From the NCBI GenBank assembly GCA_963533935.1, contig CAUSQL010000018.1:1-31429 (forward strand): DNA of 31,429 nt, written 5' to 3'. A program made the translations under genes and the position numbers. Origin of the DNA: CAUSKK01 sp963533935 (GTDB lineage: Bacteria > Pseudomonadota > Gammaproteobacteria > Cardiobacteriales > Cardiobacteriaceae). Below, in pieces: positions 1 through 7,647 of the stretch. The number at the start of each line of letters is the position of its first letter. Within the stretch, counting starts at the first letter, position 1. The notes under the pieces were generated by a model. The model was not told the origin of the DNA. It was given only the letters and a program-made list of their open reading frames with translations, and did no database searches.

Positions 1-54
1 AACTCGCGACCCCAACCTTGGCAAGGTTGTGCTCTACCACTGAGCTATTCCCGC
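1..54 (-). tRNA. tRNA-Gly (GCC anticodon), 3' part outside window
   Basis: Read on the minus strand, the sequence begins GCGGGAATAGCTCAGTGGTA at position 54, with a normal acceptor 5' strand and D arm. An anticodon stem CAACC/GGTTG follows, with loop TTGCCAA and anticodon GCC (positions 22-20). The variable region and the start of the T arm are present. The rest of the T arm and the acceptor 3' strand lie beyond position 1. Confidence 0.93.
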
Positions 55-71
55 TGAAAAAGTAAGGGGGA

Positions 72-100
72 ATTCTAATATGGAAAAAAGCTTTTGACAA
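72..100 (-). promoter_or_regulatory. Promoter of tRNA-Gly
   Basis: On the minus strand a -35-like TTGTCA (100-95) is separated by 17 nt from a -10-like TAGAAT (77-72). A GC-rich TCCCCC stretch follows, like the discriminator of stable-RNA promoters. The predicted start near position 65 is about 11 nt upstream of the mature tRNA 5' end. This is pattern matching only. Confidence 0.6.
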
Positions 101-240
101 GCGACTGGGCAAATTTTTTCTTGGGGTCAATTTATGGCCACAGGGATAATTAATTGTTTTAACAGGAAATTTAAATATTTTACCGATGACGTCTGTAATT
201 GAATTACCATTGGTCTCTTTATTTAGATTACGGAGAGTTA

Positions 241-1218
241 ATGAAGAAATTTTTATGGCTTTTATTGCTTTGCGCCGGCGCCGCAGGTGCTGCACCCAAG
301 GTGGTTAGTACCATTAAGCCCATTCATTCCCTGGTGGCGAAAATCAGCGATGGCGTGTTCACGCCCACCCTACTGATAAAACAAGCCTCCCCCCACGGCT
401 ACCAGCTGACCACCGCTGATAGCAAGGTGCTTAGTGAAGCTGACCTTATCGTTTGGACCGGCGCGGACCTGGAAACCTTCATGGTTAATCTTCAGCCCAA
501 GTTAAAGAAAGATTTAGTCAGTTTGGAATGGGCCAAGCTACCCCAAGTGCAGTTGTTAGCCACCCGCCGCGGCAGTCCCTGGGGCGAAGGTGAGGAGCAT
601 GAAGAACACCACCATGAGCAAGGACAGCACGAGCACGATGGTGAGGAGCATCACCATGAGGGGGAAGATGACCATCACGGCGCCGGCCACCATCACCATC
701 ATGGCCCGCAGGATTTGCATCTGTGGCTGTCCAAGGCCAATAGCGAGCTGCTGCTAAAGGAAATTAGCGCCGCATTAACCAAGCTGGACCCGGAAAATGG
801 CGCTAAATACGCCGCCAATCTCAGCAAGGCGCTGGCCGATTTGGAAAGGCTGCACAGTCGTACTGCCAGCCAATTACAACCGGTGGCCAAGCGGCCCTAT
901 CTAGTCTTTCACGACGCCTACCAATATTTTGAGCGGGATTTTCACCTGAACGCCCGGGGCAGCGTGCGTATCAATCCGGAGCAGGAACCATCTGCCGCCC
1001 ATCTGGCCGAGTTGCAGCAAATGCTTGCCAAGGAAAAAATCATCTGTGTGTTCAGCGAGCCACAGTTCCCGGCGAAAATCATCGATAAATTACTGGCGGA
1101 CACCAAGGTTAAGCGGGGCGAGCTCGACCCACTGGGGGCAGAGTTGCCAGCCGATAGGGACGCCTACGACAAAATTATCGGTAATTTGGCAAGCAATCTG
1201 GCTAATTGTTTACGGTAA
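241..1218 (+). CDS. znuA: ZnuA, periplasmic zinc-binding protein of a zinc ABC importer
   Basis: This is a cluster A-I metal-binding protein of 325 aa that would capture Zn(II) in the periplasm for ZnuBC. The ATG at 241 follows GGAGAG; a longer frame from 199 would bury the signal peptide. Residues 1-17 (MKKFLWLLLLCAGAAGA) form a Sec signal. Candidate zinc ligands are His29, His52 in PHGYQL, His160 in DLHLWLS and His224 in VFHDAYQYF. Residues 117-154 form the His/Glu/Asp-rich loop typical of zinc-specific members. The C-terminal GELDPLGAE motif is also present. No znuB or znuC is next to it: the left neighbour is a tRNA and the right one an entericidin gene, so the permease and ATPase must be elsewhere. 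I saw no convincing Zur box in 101-240. Confidence 0.93.
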   Translation: MKKFLWLLLLCAGAAGAAPKVVSTIKPIHSLVAKISDGVFTPTLLIKQASPHGYQLTTADSKVLSEADLIVWTGADLETFMVNLQPKLKKDLVSLEWAKLPQVQLLATRRGSPWGEGEEHEEHHHEQGQHEHDGEEHHHEGEDDHHGAGHHHHHGPQDLHLWLSKANSELLLKEISAALTKLDPENGAKYAANLSKALADLERLHSRTASQLQPVAKRPYLVFHDAYQYFERDFHLNARGSVRINPEQEPSAAHLAELQQMLAKEKIICVFSEPQFPAKIIDKLLADTKVKRGELDPLGAELPADRDAYDKIIGNLASNLANCLR

Positions 1219-1271
1219 TCGCCGCTATTAGGTGTAGGTAATTTTTACCCTTTGGGGTTCAACTCCAACGC

Positions 1272-1350
1272 TTTACAAACGGACGGGCGCTTCCCCTGTA
1301 TGTATTTAAGCTATTAGTTACATACAGGGGAAGCGCCCGTATGTATTTAT
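1272..1350. repeat. Palindromic intergenic repeat, copy R1
   Basis: This copy shows the family plan of outer arm, inner arm, AT-rich loop, inner arm, outer arm. Inner arms GCGCTTCCCCTGTATGTA (1287-1304) and its perfect complement (1319-1336) could form an 18-bp stem around a 14-nt loop. The left outer arm TTTACAAACGGACGGGCGC is intact. The right outer arm degenerates after GCGCCCGT. It lies between znuA and the entericidin gene. Confidence 0.9.
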
Positions 1351-1487
1351 ATTCCCACCGGCCTGGCCAATCGTATTTTTCGCTAGCTCCTTGTTTTACC
1401 TGGGGAAAATCCCACGGCCGGCGCTTGTAAGCGCCAGTTAGCTTTGTTAAGGTAAGCGCCTTATTTCCATTATTTAGAGAGTGTTTT

Positions 1488-1625
1488 ATGCAAAAGTTTT
1501 TCACCGTGTTCGCCCTTTTTGCCATGCTGTTTTTAACTGCTTGCAATACCGTTCAGGGCATGGGTCGCGACGTGCAACGCATGGGGTCAGGCATGGAAGG
1601 GGTGGCCCGTAAGGCGTCCCGCTAA
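1488..1625 (+). CDS. Entericidin-family small lipoprotein
   Basis: This is a 45-residue peptide starting at ATG 1488 after AGAGAG. It has a short basic and hydrophobic signal ending in LTAC, a lipobox with Cys19. It continues NTVQGMGRDVQRMGSGMEG, which matches the entericidin A/B pattern (CNTVxGxGxDVxxxGxxxE). Entericidins are small membrane-anchored lipoproteins of the cell envelope; EcnB is described as a bacteriolytic toxin controlled by EcnA. Only one such gene is seen, so no toxin/antidote pair can be claimed. Upstream, a perfect hairpin GGCGCTT-GT-AAGCGCC lies at 1420-1435. A strong terminator follows the stop codon. Confidence 0.85.
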   Translation: MQKFFTVFALFAMLFLTACNTVQGMGRDVQRMGSGMEGVARKASR

Positions 1626-1628
1626 TAA

Positions 1629-1663
1629 AAAAAAACCGTGGTTTCTAGGCCACGGTTTTTTTT
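1629..1663. terminator. Bidirectional intrinsic terminator
   Basis: Stem CCGTGG/CCACGG (1636-1641 and 1650-1655) is flanked by an A-run on the left and a T-run on the right. It can therefore terminate the entericidin gene rightward and the small membrane protein gene leftward. Confidence 0.9.
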
Positions 1664-1664
1664 A

Positions 1665-1934
1665 TTACTTAAAAATTAACCTCGGGTTTTTTTGTTTTAT
1701 TTTTATGGCAAAGGCCGCCAAAGTCAGTAGTCCGTAAATGGATAGGAAACTTATCACTTCCCACCAATTGCCACTGTGCCAACCTTCCTTAATTTCCGGC
1801 ACCACGATGAGAGGAGTTAGGGCCAGAAAATAGCCGGCGGCGGCCAAGTTTAATGGAATGCGTGGCATGAGCACCAGGGCTAAGGCCAGCAATTGCACGC
1901 ATAAACGCATGATTTCAAAGGATACGTTCATCAT
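1665..1934 (-). CDS. Small membrane protein, unknown function
   Basis: The product is an 89-residue protein that I do not recognise. It has two or three hydrophobic stretches (about residues 8-25, 28-46 and 60-78) and a basic tail KIKQKNPRLIFK, consistent with a small inner-membrane protein. The start is ATG 1934 behind GGAG. An immediately following ATG (1931) is an equally possible start. It is transcribed toward the entericidin gene and shares its terminator. A 15-nt palindrome lies just upstream and may control it. Confidence 0.6.
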   Translation of the reverse strand: MMNVSFEIMRLCVQLLALALVLMPRIPLNLAAAGYFLALTPLIVVPEIKEGWHSGNWWEVISFLSIYGLLTLAAFAIKIKQKNPRLIFK

Positions 1935-1949
1935 AGTTACTCCATATGT

Positions 1950-1964
1950 ATAGAATTATTCTAT
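1950..1964. promoter_or_regulatory. Perfect palindrome ATAGAAT-T-ATTCTAT, candidate operator
   Basis: Seven-bp arms flank a single centre base, 15 nt upstream of the small membrane protein start and inside the divergent region shared with the ankyrin-like gene. The arm size and compactness fit a dimeric repressor site. I cannot assign a regulator. Confidence 0.35.
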
Positions 1965-2102
1965 GAATTATTTAGCAGCCAAAAGCTTGCCAAGTTGTAC
2001 GTTTACAACAAATAATTTGGCCAAGGCTGAGGCTGGCCGTTCTTCTCACTAAAACGGCATGGCATTAGCTTAGTAAGCCCGTATTTTTTATAAGGTAAAG
2101 CC

Positions 2103-2636
2103 ATGAAAAAACTGCTATTGCTTCTGCTGGCCAGCGGCGCGCTGGCGGCTGAAACGAAAAAAACTGAACCCGCCAAGGACAATGAGGCCAAGGCGCAAGT
2201 CATAGAATCCTTTAGATACGACGATAAAAAGCGCTGCCATGTGGAGAAAAAGGCCGTCTTCCCCACACTGGTGGCCGCCTATGAGAGCGCCAAGGATAGA
2301 AAATTAGTCATTAAGGCGCTGGAAGCCACACTAAAGCGCGGGTGTGATATTGATGAAATCGACGCTGACCCCTTTAAAAAAGATAGCCTGGGCACCGGCC
2401 TTAACGGCTTAAATACGGCCATTATGTTCGGCAATGAAGATTTAGTCCAATGGTTCCTGGATAAGGGCGCCAATAGTAAATTACCCATTAAAACTAAGCT
2501 GTCAAATTTTGACGATTCACTAGAATTTGTAAACGTGCTAATACAAAAGACCGCCAAGCGGCCAGCCAAAGAGCGTGAGGAGAAGAAGAAGGCCTATGAA
2601 GCCATTAAAAAGCTCCTGGAAGCGAAGAAAAAATAG
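2103..2636 (+). CDS. Secreted ankyrin-repeat-like protein
   Basis: The product is 177 aa with a Sec signal (MKKLLLLLLASGALAA), then a Lys/Glu-rich region. One recognisable ankyrin unit follows around residues 99-123 (GLNGLNTAIMFGNEDLVQWF, then LDKGAN). Weaker flanking helices around 60-80 and 135-150 could be degenerate repeats. The C-terminus is a charged helix rich in Lys and Glu. The protein is probably periplasmic and binds another protein, but no partner is indicated. The gene ends 8 nt before a large membrane glycosyltransferase-like gene and is probably co-transcribed with it. The start ATG 2103 follows AAGGTAA. Confidence 0.65.
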   Translation: MKKLLLLLLASGALAAETKKTEPAKDNEAKAQVIESFRYDDKKRCHVEKKAVFPTLVAAYESAKDRKLVIKALEATLKRGCDIDEIDADPFKKDSLGTGLNGLNTAIMFGNEDLVQWFLDKGANSKLPIKTKLSNFDDSLEFVNVLIQKTAKRPAKEREEKKKAYEAIKKLLEAKKK

Positions 2637-2644
2637 GATTGGCC

Positions 2645-4573
2645 ATGTTTAATGCCCTGAAAAAATATCTGCAGCGCCCGAGCTTTTTCTTTCTTATCAG
2701 CTTTTTAATCTTCCTAATTCTCTATGGCCAAACCCTTGGCTTTGCCTACGTTTGGGATGATAAGAAGTTGATGGTGGCAAATTTAGATATTCTGAATCAG
2801 CCGCTGAGCTGGGAATTGCTAGCCCGGCCGGTCATTCCCGCCACCAGCTATCTGCGACCACTTATCTTTATTACCTGGTGGCTAGAGGTACAGGCCTACG
2901 GCAAATTCATTGAGCCTGTTAGCCATCTGATTAATATCGTTATTTATTATTTGGTGGTTCTACTGACCTATGCATTGCTCAAGCGACTTACCCGAGAATA
3001 TAAGCATTCCACGGCTCTAGCCTGTATTGGCGCCCTAATTTTCCTGGTGCACCCGGCCAATGTGGAGACCGTTGCCTGGGTTTCCGGTCGCTTTGACCTG
3101 ATGGCGAACTTATTTATCTTTTCCGCCCTCCTTATTTTCCTAAACGTTAAAAATAAGCTGCTGAAGAACAGTCTAATTGCCGTGCTCTTTGTGCTGGCCT
3201 TAGGTTCCAAGGAAACGGGTGTATTACTTATTCCCTTCCTGCTCTTAATTGATTTATATGACAATTTCCAGCCACAAGCCAGCTGGGGCGAACAGATAAA
3301 AAGGAGTTTCCGGGAGAATAAATTACTACTATATGTTTTGCTGGCACTGACGGTAATTTATCTGGTAATTCGCGCTAAATACGGCTCGGGTTTGTATCAT
3401 GCGGGCATAAGCAGCTATTACATTGAAAATTATTACCTGAAGCGGCAGGTGCCAGTGCTATCGCTGAGCAGCTATATCACCTTCACCCTATTCCCCTTTT
3501 CCACCTATAGTCTGGTAGCTTCGCCGCTGGAGGAAATCTCCGCCAACAGTTTCTATGTAATCAGCTCCTGGCTGACGGTGCTGCTAACCCTAGGTTTAAG
3601 TGCCTATCTGCTGGCCAAACGCAATAGGACACTGCTGACCATTCTCGGTTATCTGACCGGCATCAGTCTGGTGATTTACATAATCCCCATTTCCGTAGGT
3701 AGCCAGCTGCGGGCGGACCGATTCCTGATGATTTCTTTGCCCTTCTTCTGCCTGTTTCTGTTAACCATCAGTAATGGGTTCTATGGCCTATTGCAGAATG
3801 AGCGGCAACGTAGCTATTTCTGCATTTTTGCCGGCTTGTATTTCTTCGGCACGCTGTTAACCACTGCTCTGGCCATTCCCCACTGGAAAAACGATGAGAG
3901 ACGGGTAATCGCCATCAACAAGTATTACCTTCACTACACCCAGGAAGAAAACCGCTATTACAAGGAATACATCACCTATTTAACTGCGAAGAAGGAAAAT
4001 AAACCCATATTGGCAGCCATGGTAGATAAAGAGCTGGAGCTGGCCCAACGGGACGAAAAGCGAAAATTTAACTTTGAGTTGGTGGATATCTACGGCTATT
4101 ACCTGATCGATAAATTTAATGACCCAGAAGGTCTGCGTCTTTTAAAACTGTCTGAAGAGATGCTGGAAAATAGAACCATGTATCACACCAAATTCCTACA
4201 GGATTTTGAGCTATCCAATGTGTATTTTTACTCCTCCAAGGGTGAATTATTCATCAATCAAAACGTGAAGGCAGCTAAGGAGTACATGGATAAATTGAAA
4301 AATATTGACCGCAAATATCTTAAAGACGACCTGGTTCTGCTTCAGCAGGACGTTTTGGTGAATGTGTTAGCCAACGACCGCAAGGAGCTGGCCTATGACC
4401 TGTCTATCATTCAGCCCTATAAGAAGGTGCAGTATCTACAAAATAGTCCCATGGAGCTGCTGACGGAATACGTAGATTTCCACATTAAAAAACTCTGCAA
4501 GAAAAAGCCGGAGATGAGCGACCAATGCCACGATGACTTCAGCTTTGCCAAGTTAGTGCAGGAACTACAATAA
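2645..4573 (+). CDS. GT-C/TMTC-like multi-pass membrane protein with helical-repeat C-terminus
   Basis: The product is 642 aa. ATG 2645 (behind AGGA) is preferred to an upstream in-frame TTG at 2639. The N-terminal two thirds hold about ten or more hydrophobic segments. They include marks of the TMTC/protein O-mannosyltransferase-like GT-C group: FAYVWDDKK with an acidic pair in the first loop, YLRPL, SHLINIVIYY, and HPANVETVAWVSGRFDLMA. The last 220 residues are soluble and mostly helical, resembling TPR-type repeats. Such enzymes move sugars from lipid-linked donors to extracytoplasmic acceptors. The donor and acceptor here are unknown, and no other glycan genes are nearby. It forms an operon with the secreted ankyrin-like gene and ends at an intrinsic terminator. 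Confidence 0.7.
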   Translation: MFNALKKYLQRPSFFFLISFLIFLILYGQTLGFAYVWDDKKLMVANLDILNQPLSWELLARPVIPATSYLRPLIFITWWLEVQAYGKFIEPVSHLINIVIYYLVVLLTYALLKRLTREYKHSTALACIGALIFLVHPANVETVAWVSGRFDLMANLFIFSALLIFLNVKNKLLKNSLIAVLFVLALGSKETGVLLIPFLLLIDLYDNFQPQASWGEQIKRSFRENKLLLYVLLALTVIYLVIRAKYGSGLYHAGISSYYIENYYLKRQVPVLSLSSYITFTLFPFSTYSLVASPLEEISANSFYVISSWLTVLLTLGLSAYLLAKRNRTLLTILGYLTGISLVIYIIPISVGSQLRADRFLMISLPFFCLFLLTISNGFYGLLQNERQRSYFCIFAGLYFFGTLLTTALAIPHWKNDERRVIAINKYYLHYTQEENRYYKEYITYLTAKKENKPILAAMVDKELELAQRDEKRKFNFELVDIYGYYLIDKFNDPEGLRLLKLSEEMLENRTMYHTKFLQDFELSNVYFYSSKGELFINQNVKAAKEYMDKLKNIDRKYLKDDLVLLQQDVLVNVLANDRKELAYDLSIIQPYKKVQYLQNSPMELLTEYVDFHIKKLCKKKPEMSDQCHDDFSFAKLVQELQ

Positions 4574-4583
4574 ATCTTCCAAT

Positions 4584-4615
4584 AAAAAGGGCGCTTTACC
4601 AGCGCCCTTCTTTTT
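4584..4615. terminator. Bidirectional intrinsic terminator
   Basis: Stem AAGGGCGCT (4587-4595) / AGCGCCCTT (4601-4609) has a 5-nt loop, with A-run and T-run on opposite sides. It separates the convergent TMTC-like gene and ychF. Confidence 0.92.
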
Positions 4616-4618
4616 AGT

Positions 4619-5713
4619 CTAAACATTAAAGCGGAAGTGAATGACGTCACCCTCCTGCACGTGATATTCCTTGCCTTCCAGCCGCCACTTGCCGGCCTCC
4701 TTGGCCCCCTGTTCACCCCTAAATTCAATGAAATCAGCGTAAGAAATCACTTCGGCGCGAATAAAGCCCTTTTCAAAGTCGCTGTGAATGACGCCGGCAG
4801 CCTGGGGCGCCGTGGCATTCTTAGGCATGGTCCAGGCCCGCACTTCCTTAACGCCAGCGGTGAAGTAGGTGCCCAGACCCAGCAGTTCATAGCCGGCGCG
4901 AATCACCCGATTCAGCCCCGCCTCCTTCAGTCCGTATTCTTGTAAGAGCTCCTGGCGCTCCTCCGGTTCCAGCTGGGATAACTCCGCCTCAATGGCGGCG
5001 CAGACCGTAACCACTACCGCATTGCTTTCGGCGGCCTTCTGGCGCAGGGCGGTAACGTGCTGGTTATCGCTGCCGATGTGCGCTTCGTCCACGTTGGCGA
5101 TGTACATCATGGGTTTCATGGTGAGCAGGAAGAATTCCCGACAGGCTTTCTGTTCTTCGGGGCTTAAATCCAGAGTGCGGGCCAAACGGCCGTTCTCCAG
5201 ATGGGGCGTTAATTTATTGATGATGGAAAGCTTCAGCTGGGCTTCCTTGTCGCCGCCCTTGGCGCTGCGGGCCAGCCGCTGTTGGGCCTTTTCCAAACTG
5301 AGCAGGTCGGCCAGAATCAGCTCATTTTCAATGACCTGAATGTCCGCCAGTGGGTCGATTTTGCCGTGCACGTGCACCACGTCATCGTTGTCAAAGCAGC
5401 GCACCACCTGGGCGATGGCGTCGGTTTCACGGATATTGGCGAGAAATTGGTTGCCGAGACCCTCACCCTTGGAAGCGCCCGCCACCAGGCCGGCAATATC
5501 GACGAATTCCATGGTGGTAGGCAGCACCCGCTCGGGCTTAACGATTTCTGCCAGCGCATCGAGGCGTGGGTCCGGCATGTAGACAATACCAGTGTTCGGC
5601 TCAATGGTGCAGAAAGGGTAATTTTGCGCCTCGATGTTGGCGTTGGTTAGTGCGTTGAAAAGGGTGGATTTACCCACATTGGGCAGGCCGACGATGCCAC
5701 AGTTAAAACCCAT
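4619..5713 (-). CDS. ychF: YchF (EngD), Obg-family ATPase
   Basis: The product is 364 aa, the usual family length. The P-loop is GLPNVGKST near residue 8. The G3 region is DIAGLVAGAS. The G4 position reads NVDE instead of NKxD, which explains the ATP preference of YchF. The C-terminal TGS domain includes WRLEGKEYHVQEGDVIHFRF. YchF associates with ribosomes and is linked to redox and stress control of translation. The start ATG 5713 has a good AGGAG. It converges with the TMTC-like gene over a shared terminator. Nothing unusual was seen. Confidence 0.98.
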   Translation of the reverse strand: MGFNCGIVGLPNVGKSTLFNALTNANIEAQNYPFCTIEPNTGIVYMPDPRLDALAEIVKPERVLPTTMEFVDIAGLVAGASKGEGLGNQFLANIRETDAIAQVVRCFDNDDVVHVHGKIDPLADIQVIENELILADLLSLEKAQQRLARSAKGGDKEAQLKLSIINKLTPHLENGRLARTLDLSPEEQKACREFFLLTMKPMMYIANVDEAHIGSDNQHVTALRQKAAESNAVVVTVCAAIEAELSQLEPEERQELLQEYGLKEAGLNRVIRAGYELLGLGTYFTAGVKEVRAWTMPKNATAPQAAGVIHSDFEKGFIRAEVISYADFIEFRGEQGAKEAGKWRLEGKEYHVQEGDVIHFRFNV

Positions 5714-5792
5714 AAATTCTCCTGAATAAATTGCCCTATTTTAAAGGCAGCTACCGGAGAAGATTTATTCCGTGGGCTAATCCACCATCAGA

Positions 5793-7193
5793 TTAGGGCG
5801 TAAGTTTCCAATCGTGTCTTGCGTTGAAGGCGCCGCCGAAGCCCTTCTCCTCATTCACATAAATACCGCCGACCTCGTTGGCCTTAGGCCCGAAGAAGGC
5901 GCCCTGGCTCTTGGTGCCAGCTTTCTCACCACTGAAGGTGTTTCCGGAAATTTGCGCTTCAATTTCGGCACTGACCACCGGCGTGCTATTGCCGCTGTTG
6001 TTAGTGGTGGTCAGAATTTGCCCCGTCAGGGTTTTACTATCGAAATCAGCAACAAAATTGGAGCCGTGAATATCCCATTTCGGCGGATTCGCACTGGCAT
6101 TAACCGGGCCGTTGAGGTTGTTGTTATTTAAGGTGTAGGTGGCGAGGCCGGTATATTCCGCCTTACCGCTGACGGGCACTTCATTTTCCGGCGTCAATTT
6201 ACCCTGGGTGAAAAGGTAGGTGTCGCTGCCGTCCTGGAGAATGCCCGACTGGGAGTTGGGGGAGAAATCCACACCATTGACGAAGGCGCCGGCGCTGAGG
6301 CTGCTGACGCTACCGGAATTTTTAAAGGTGTAGCCGGGGTTTATGCCTTCAGGGGATAAATCGTATTCCTTGCCGTTGACCCGAACTTTTTGCTTGTCCT
6401 CGCCGCTGATATTGATGGTTTCCACGTTCTGAATTTTGTCGCCGCTGATTTTGTAGGCGAAGCCGTTGATGGTTGGGCTAGTGGCTGGCCCGCGGGGGTT
6501 GGGATTAATAATTGTCACATGGTTGGTGGGCGTGGCGCTGGGTGATGTACTTGGCGTAGGCACGTTACTGGGGGTGGCCACCGGGCTATTGGTTGGAGGC
6601 GCAACCGGACTGCTGCTGGGTGTGGCCGCCGGACTATTGGTGGGGGGCGTAACGGGACTACTGCTAGGGGTGGCACTGGGTACAGGGCTATTGCTTGGAG
6701 GTGCAACGGGACTATTTGTTGCCGTAACGGTCGGGGTCACACTGGGCGCTGGGCTTATGCTGGGATTAGCACTGGCTGTGGGGCTAACCGTCGGATTATT
6801 GGGAGTTGGCACCGGGCTCTGGCTGGGGGTAGCCGCAGGGCTGCCGTTGGGGCTAATGGCCGGGGTGGCACTGGGCACGACGGTGGCGCCGGGCATGGCA
6901 ATGTTTGCGGGGCCGCCGGCGGAATTATTGGTGTAATTGCTGTCATTGGCCGCGCCATTGCTGTTACCGGCGCTGGTGGCGGGCCGACTGGTCGGAGTGC
7001 TTGCGGGGCTGCCGCTGGGAGTTACCGGCGCACTGGCCGCGGGGGTATTCGCTGGCGTGTTGCTATTGTTGGCATTGCCGCCACCGTTGCTTGATGGGGT
7101 AACTGTATTGTTGCTGGGCGCCGGGTCGTTGCTGCTGCCGCCGCAGGCGCTGAGGATTGCTATGGTTGCAATAAATAATGCGGTTTTCTTCAT
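5793..7193 (-). CDS. Slam-type surface lipoprotein with Pro/Ser/Asn stalk and TbpB-like C-terminal barrel
   Basis: The product is 466 aa. ATG 7193, behind AGGTGA, gives a lipoprotein signal with lipobox LSAC; a longer frame to 7304 would hide it. Residues from about 23 to 240 are a low-complexity stalk with repeats such as SPVAPPTNSP and ATPSSSP. The C-terminal 120 residues resemble the eight-stranded barrel of TbpB/factor H-binding protein lipoproteins. They include a GLATYTL opening strand, a VADFDSKTLTGQI turn, GAFFGPKANEVGGIY and a final GGAFNA strand. Family members are exported to the surface by Slam proteins and bind host ligands. The ligand is unknown here and no slam gene is in the window. 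A second protein of this kind lies at the right edge. Confidence 0.8.
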   Translation of the reverse strand: MKKTALFIATIAILSACGGSSNDPAPSNNTVTPSSNGGGNANNSNTPANTPAASAPVTPSGSPASTPTSRPATSAGNSNGAANDSNYTNNSAGGPANIAMPGATVVPSATPAISPNGSPAATPSQSPVPTPNNPTVSPTASANPSISPAPSVTPTVTATNSPVAPPSNSPVPSATPSSSPVTPPTNSPAATPSSSPVAPPTNSPVATPSNVPTPSTSPSATPTNHVTIINPNPRGPATSPTINGFAYKISGDKIQNVETINISGEDKQKVRVNGKEYDLSPEGINPGYTFKNSGSVSSLSAGAFVNGVDFSPNSQSGILQDGSDTYLFTQGKLTPENEVPVSGKAEYTGLATYTLNNNNLNGPVNASANPPKWDIHGSNFVADFDSKTLTGQILTTTNNSGNSTPVVSAEIEAQISGNTFSGEKAGTKSQGAFFGPKANEVGGIYVNEEKGFGGAFNARHDWKLTP

Positions 7194-7372
7194 TAAATCA
7201 CCTGAAAATTTTTCTAAAAGGAACGGAATTATATTGTTTAATCGATTATTGGGAAACCACGCGGCCATTAACATTGATTTAATTAATATTTTTCGCCTAG
7301 CCAATGTGCAGTGGCCATTTAAGGCCAGACCTGGAGCTAAGTAGTGCCTGCTGGCATCGGACAGCTGGCAAA

Positions 7373-7486
7373 TTTACAAACGGACGGGCGCTTAGAGTGT
7401 ATGTATTTAAAACCATAAATACATACAGGGGAAGCGCGTTGCGCGTGAGCCTCAAAGAGGCGAACAACCGCCCATCCATTTGTAAA
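7373..7486. repeat. Palindromic intergenic repeat, copy R2a (with accessory module)
   Basis: The left outer and inner arms are present (the inner left arm is mutated to GCGCTTAGAGTGTATGTA). The inner right arm ACATACAGGGGAAGCGC is intact. An accessory module on the minus strand sits before the right outer arm. Its insert is GCCTC-TTT-GAGGC (7461-7449) between TTC and TCA. The element lies upstream of the Slam-type lipoprotein gene; the rest of the 7194-7643 gap shows no gene. Confidence 0.85.
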
Positions 7487-7607
7487 AATGAGAAAGCGGT
7501 ACTTAAAGCCTCGGCCATTGGCAAGAATTCACCGGCCACCGGCGTCCGTTCCCAAGCGACCTTTTCTGGCGGCGGCCCAAGCTGCTATTAAGCCCCACTA
7601 ATGGTCA

Positions 7608-7647
7608 TTTACAAACGGACGGGCGCTTCCCCTGTATGTTTAATTAA
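7608..7647. repeat. Half copy R2b, fused to the end of the ABC ATPase gene
   Basis: Only the left outer arm TTTACAAACGGACGGGCGC and inner arm GCGCTTCCCCTGTATGTTT remain. The loop-like TTAATTAA contains the stop codon of the ATPase gene (7644-7646, minus strand). The expected right half is replaced by coding sequence. Confidence 0.85.

Noticed and set aside
153..240. Possible Zur operator upstream of znuA
   Set aside because: The region is AT-rich, but I could not find the expected symmetric Zur-box pattern.
1444..1473. TTGTTA/CATTAT promoter for the entericidin gene
   Set aside because: Spacing is acceptable, but the implied transcript start falls at or after the ribosome site, so the match is probably chance.
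6466..6936. 156-codon hydrophobic plus-strand frame opposite the lipoprotein stalk
   Set aside because: Its Gly/Leu/Val repeats are the complement of the Pro/Ser/Asn coding repeats. There is no start signal, and the minus-strand frame has a lipobox and a folded domain.
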